DNA from: Dehalococcoidia bacterium
Lineage (GTDB): Bacteria > Chloroflexota > Dehalococcoidia > UBA2979
Assembly (NCBI GenBank): GCA_018700215.1
Contig: JABIST010000171.1
Coordinates: forward strand, 1 to 5,711
Length of the DNA: 5,711 nt
Direction: 5' to 3'
Both the position numbers and the translations under genes were made by a program. The notes below the pieces were generated by a model. That model saw only the letters and a list, made by a program, of their open reading frames with translations. It searched no databases and had not been told where the DNA came from. This document shows, in pieces, positions 4,156 to 5,711 of the stretch (within the stretch, counting starts at the first letter, position 1; each line of letters starts with the position of its first letter).

Positions 4156-5711
4156 TCAGCTCTCGTCGTTCCGTACCACCACGTAGACCGTCGCCTGTGC
4201 CGCCCCGAAAATTTCATCCGTCACCGTTACTCGAATCGTGTAGATCCCGTCGTCCACGACGGTCGTATCCCAGAGCGCCAGACGGTTATTCAGCACGCTC
4301 TCCTCGTGGCTGCCAATCGAGGTCCACTCAGTCGGGCTCAGCCCAACGCCCACCTCGACCACGATCGACTTCGGCAGCGCCGAGCCAGCCGTCCCCCGCA
4401 CCTCCAGATCGCCCTTCACCAGCGACCCTTCGATGGGGCTCGTGAGCTGGACCACCGGCGCGATGTCTTCTTCCACACTCGTGTCGCCGTTGTCCACCTC
4501 CACAGCCACCTGGTACTGGCGCACGCCAAGCTTCTGGTCCTCAAGCAGCACGCGCAGTGTGTACACCCCGTTCGGGACCAGCATCGTGTCCCAGATGCCC
4601 AGGGAGCCGGAGATCATCGGTCGCGCCGAGCTGTGGACTTTGATCCAACTGTCAGGCTCCAGGCCGCGTCCCCATTCCAGCGTGAAGCGCGTGAAGTCCA
4701 GCGAGGCGGCGCGACCGAGCACCACGTAGCGTCCGGCGATCTTCTCTTCTGGTCGCGGGCTCACAATCTGCACTGGATGCGGCTCGGTGCTGACCTCCTC
4801 GCTCGGCGCCAGCAGACTCAGAATTCCCTGCTGAGCCGCCCACGCCTCAAGGCCCTTCCACTCTTCGATCTCATCCTCTGGCAGTACCAGCCGTACTTCC
4901 TCGGTGACGAAGCTCGCCGGCGTCTGGTCCGTGGCCAGCAGCCCGGTGCGCGAGTCGATACCTACCACCTGCCACCAGCTATCTTCGAAGTCCGGCAGGT
5001 CATCGTCATCTTGCGGTAACACTGCCGAGGCGTAGAGCGACGTGTATCGGTTGATCTGCGGACAGATGTCCGTGGGCAGCCGTCCGGACGGCCAGCACAC
5101 CTCGCGCTCCACCACGCTCGGGTCGTCGAAGAACGGACTCGCTGGCAACTCCAGGTACTCCGAGGCGAAGACCATGAAGCTCTTCCAAACCGTCGTCGAG
5201 GCGCCAGCCGAACTGATGTCCACCATCGGCTGATTGTCGGCGTTGCCGATCCACGCCCCGCCCACCAGATAAGGCGTGTACCCCAGCGTCCACGTCTCCC
5301 CGATCTTTCGAGAATCCTCGTACGGCTCGCTCGTCCCCGTCTTCGCCGCCGACGGCCGACCGTCCGGCATCGCCAGCGCGTAGCACGCGCCGTACGTAAT
5401 GCACTGGTTCTTGCCGTTCGATAGGATCGATGTCACCAGCGACGTGAACTCGGAAGCCACAACCCGGCGCTCCACCGGCTGCTCGAACTGGTAGAGCACC
5501 TCGCCGTCCGCATCCACCACCTTCAGCAGCGCGATCGGCTCAAGTGTGCGCTCACCCGGGTCGACCGGTGTCACCACGATCTCCTGGCCACGCATTACGC
5601 CGTTGGCTGCCAGCGTCCCGTACGCGATCACCTGGTCCTGCAGCGTGATCTCGCCGCCCCCCAGCGTCAGCGCGGGCCCGTACCCGGCGGGGTTGTCCAG
5701 TGCGGTGTGCC
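4156..5711 (-). CDS. Class A penicillin-binding protein (transglycosylase/transpeptidase), C-terminal part, 5' end outside the window
   Basis: Class A penicillin-binding proteins polymerise and cross-link peptidoglycan at the outer face of the membrane. The frame is open to the window edge, giving 517 visible residues from the first whole codon (5709). Starts inside the window, such as the GTG at 5631, are internal. LGGGEITLQDQVIAYGTLAANGVM (5661-5593) is the typical transpeptidase segment. The KTGT box (codons 5343-5332, in PSAAKTGTSEPYE) and the following WTLGYTPYLVGGAWIGN stretch complete the penicillin-binding domain. The catalytic SxxK, the SxN motif and the glycosyltransferase domain must lie beyond 5711. 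After the transpeptidase comes a CWPSGRLPTDICP segment, then an acidic linker. Two tandem Ig-like repeats (4495-4776 and 4174-4458) each end in a LWDT...V..G.YT.RV pattern and resemble the C-terminal domains of some PBP1-type enzymes. The gene converges with the peptidase gene. Confidence 0.95.
   Translation of the reverse strand, partial: HTALDNPAGYGPALTLGGGEITLQDQVIAYGTLAANGVMRGQEIVVTPVDPGERTLEPIALLKVVDADGEVLYQFEQPVERRVVASEFTSLVTSILSNGKNQCITYGACYALAMPDGRPSAAKTGTSEPYEDSRKIGETWTLGYTPYLVGGAWIGNADNQPMVDISSAGASTTVWKSFMVFASEYLELPASPFFDDPSVVEREVCWPSGRLPTDICPQINRYTSLYASAVLPQDDDDLPDFEDSWWQVVGIDSRTGLLATDQTPASFVTEEVRLVLPEDEIEEWKGLEAWAAQQGILSLLAPSEEVSTEPHPVQIVSPRPEEKIAGRYVVLGRAASLDFTRFTLEWGRGLEPDSWIKVHSSARPMISGSLGIWDTMLVPNGVYTLRVLLEDQKLGVRQYQVAVEVDNGDTSVEEDIAPVVQLTSPIEGSLVKGDLEVRGTAGSALPKSIVVEVGVGLSPTEWTSIGSHEESVLNNRLALWDTTVVDDGIYTIRVTVTDEIFGAAQATVYVVVRNDES
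4174..4776 (-). other. Two tandem Ig-like C-terminal domains within the penicillin-binding protein
   Basis: The encoded repeats begin with PVQIVSPRPEEKIAG (4776 downward) and PVVQLTSPIEGSLVKG (4458 downward). They share a beta-sandwich pattern: a SPxxGxxVxGxxxVxG opening, an xxWxxIGS/KVHSS middle, then LGIWDTMLVPNGVYTLRV versus LALWDTTVVDDGIYTIRV. They are divergent at protein level, implying an old duplication. Such domains are thought to bind cell-wall or partner surfaces; the function here is an inference. Confidence 0.75.

Noticed and set aside
4306..5019. 237-codon open frame on the plus strand
   Set aside because: It is antisense to the Ig-like and linker regions of the penicillin-binding protein and yields Arg/His/Leu-rich sequence without motifs.

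Overview
The window is GC-rich (about two-thirds by eye) bacterial chromosome with ordinary dense gene packing. It shows no mobile element, CRISPR array, rRNA or tRNA. The best clue to the host is the leftmost gene. It translates into a protein very close in layout to the L-malyl-CoA/beta-methylmalyl-CoA lyase of Chloroflexus. The class A penicillin-binding protein on the right has a C-terminal region of a kind I associate with Chloroflexota. My inference is a Chloroflexota genome, held with moderate confidence and judged from protein families only.

Layout, left to right. (1) Minus strand, 1-1027: malyl-CoA lyase (mcl), lacking only a few C-terminal residues that lie off the window. Its 93-bp upstream gap holds a clear Shine-Dalgarno sequence and three copies of a 10-bp motif at an exact 16-bp period. 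(2) Minus strand, 1121-2068 and 2065-2649: two multi-pass membrane proteins whose ends overlap by four bases (GTGA). The upstream one is an RDD-family protein and the downstream one is an unrecognised four-helix protein with a large extracytoplasmic loop. (3) 2650-2737: an 88-bp divergent intergenic region with three CGCATC half-sites. (4) Plus strand, 2738-3907: a membrane-anchored zinc metallopeptidase (gluzincin) with HEWVH and a thermolysin-like INETVAD motif. (5) 3908-4155: a convergent gap holding weak hairpins and one doubtful small ORF on the minus strand whose stop codon shares a CTAG with the peptidase stop. (6) Minus strand, 4156 to beyond 5711: the C-terminal part of a bifunctional class A penicillin-binding protein, with the KTG box and two tandem Ig-like domains at the end.

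Functionally, mcl belongs to central carbon metabolism: cleavage or formation of malyl-CoA-type thioesters, as in the 3-hydroxypropionate bicycle or glyoxylate assimilation. The other genes all act at the cell envelope. The RDD/four-helix pair and the divergent membrane peptidase may share regulation through the common 88-bp region, but the sequence does not prove this. The window contains no obvious dramatic new system. The most unusual points are the uncharacterised membrane pair facing a membrane gluzincin, the periodic motifs in the two regulatory gaps, and an abrupt change of strand composition inside the peptidase gene.
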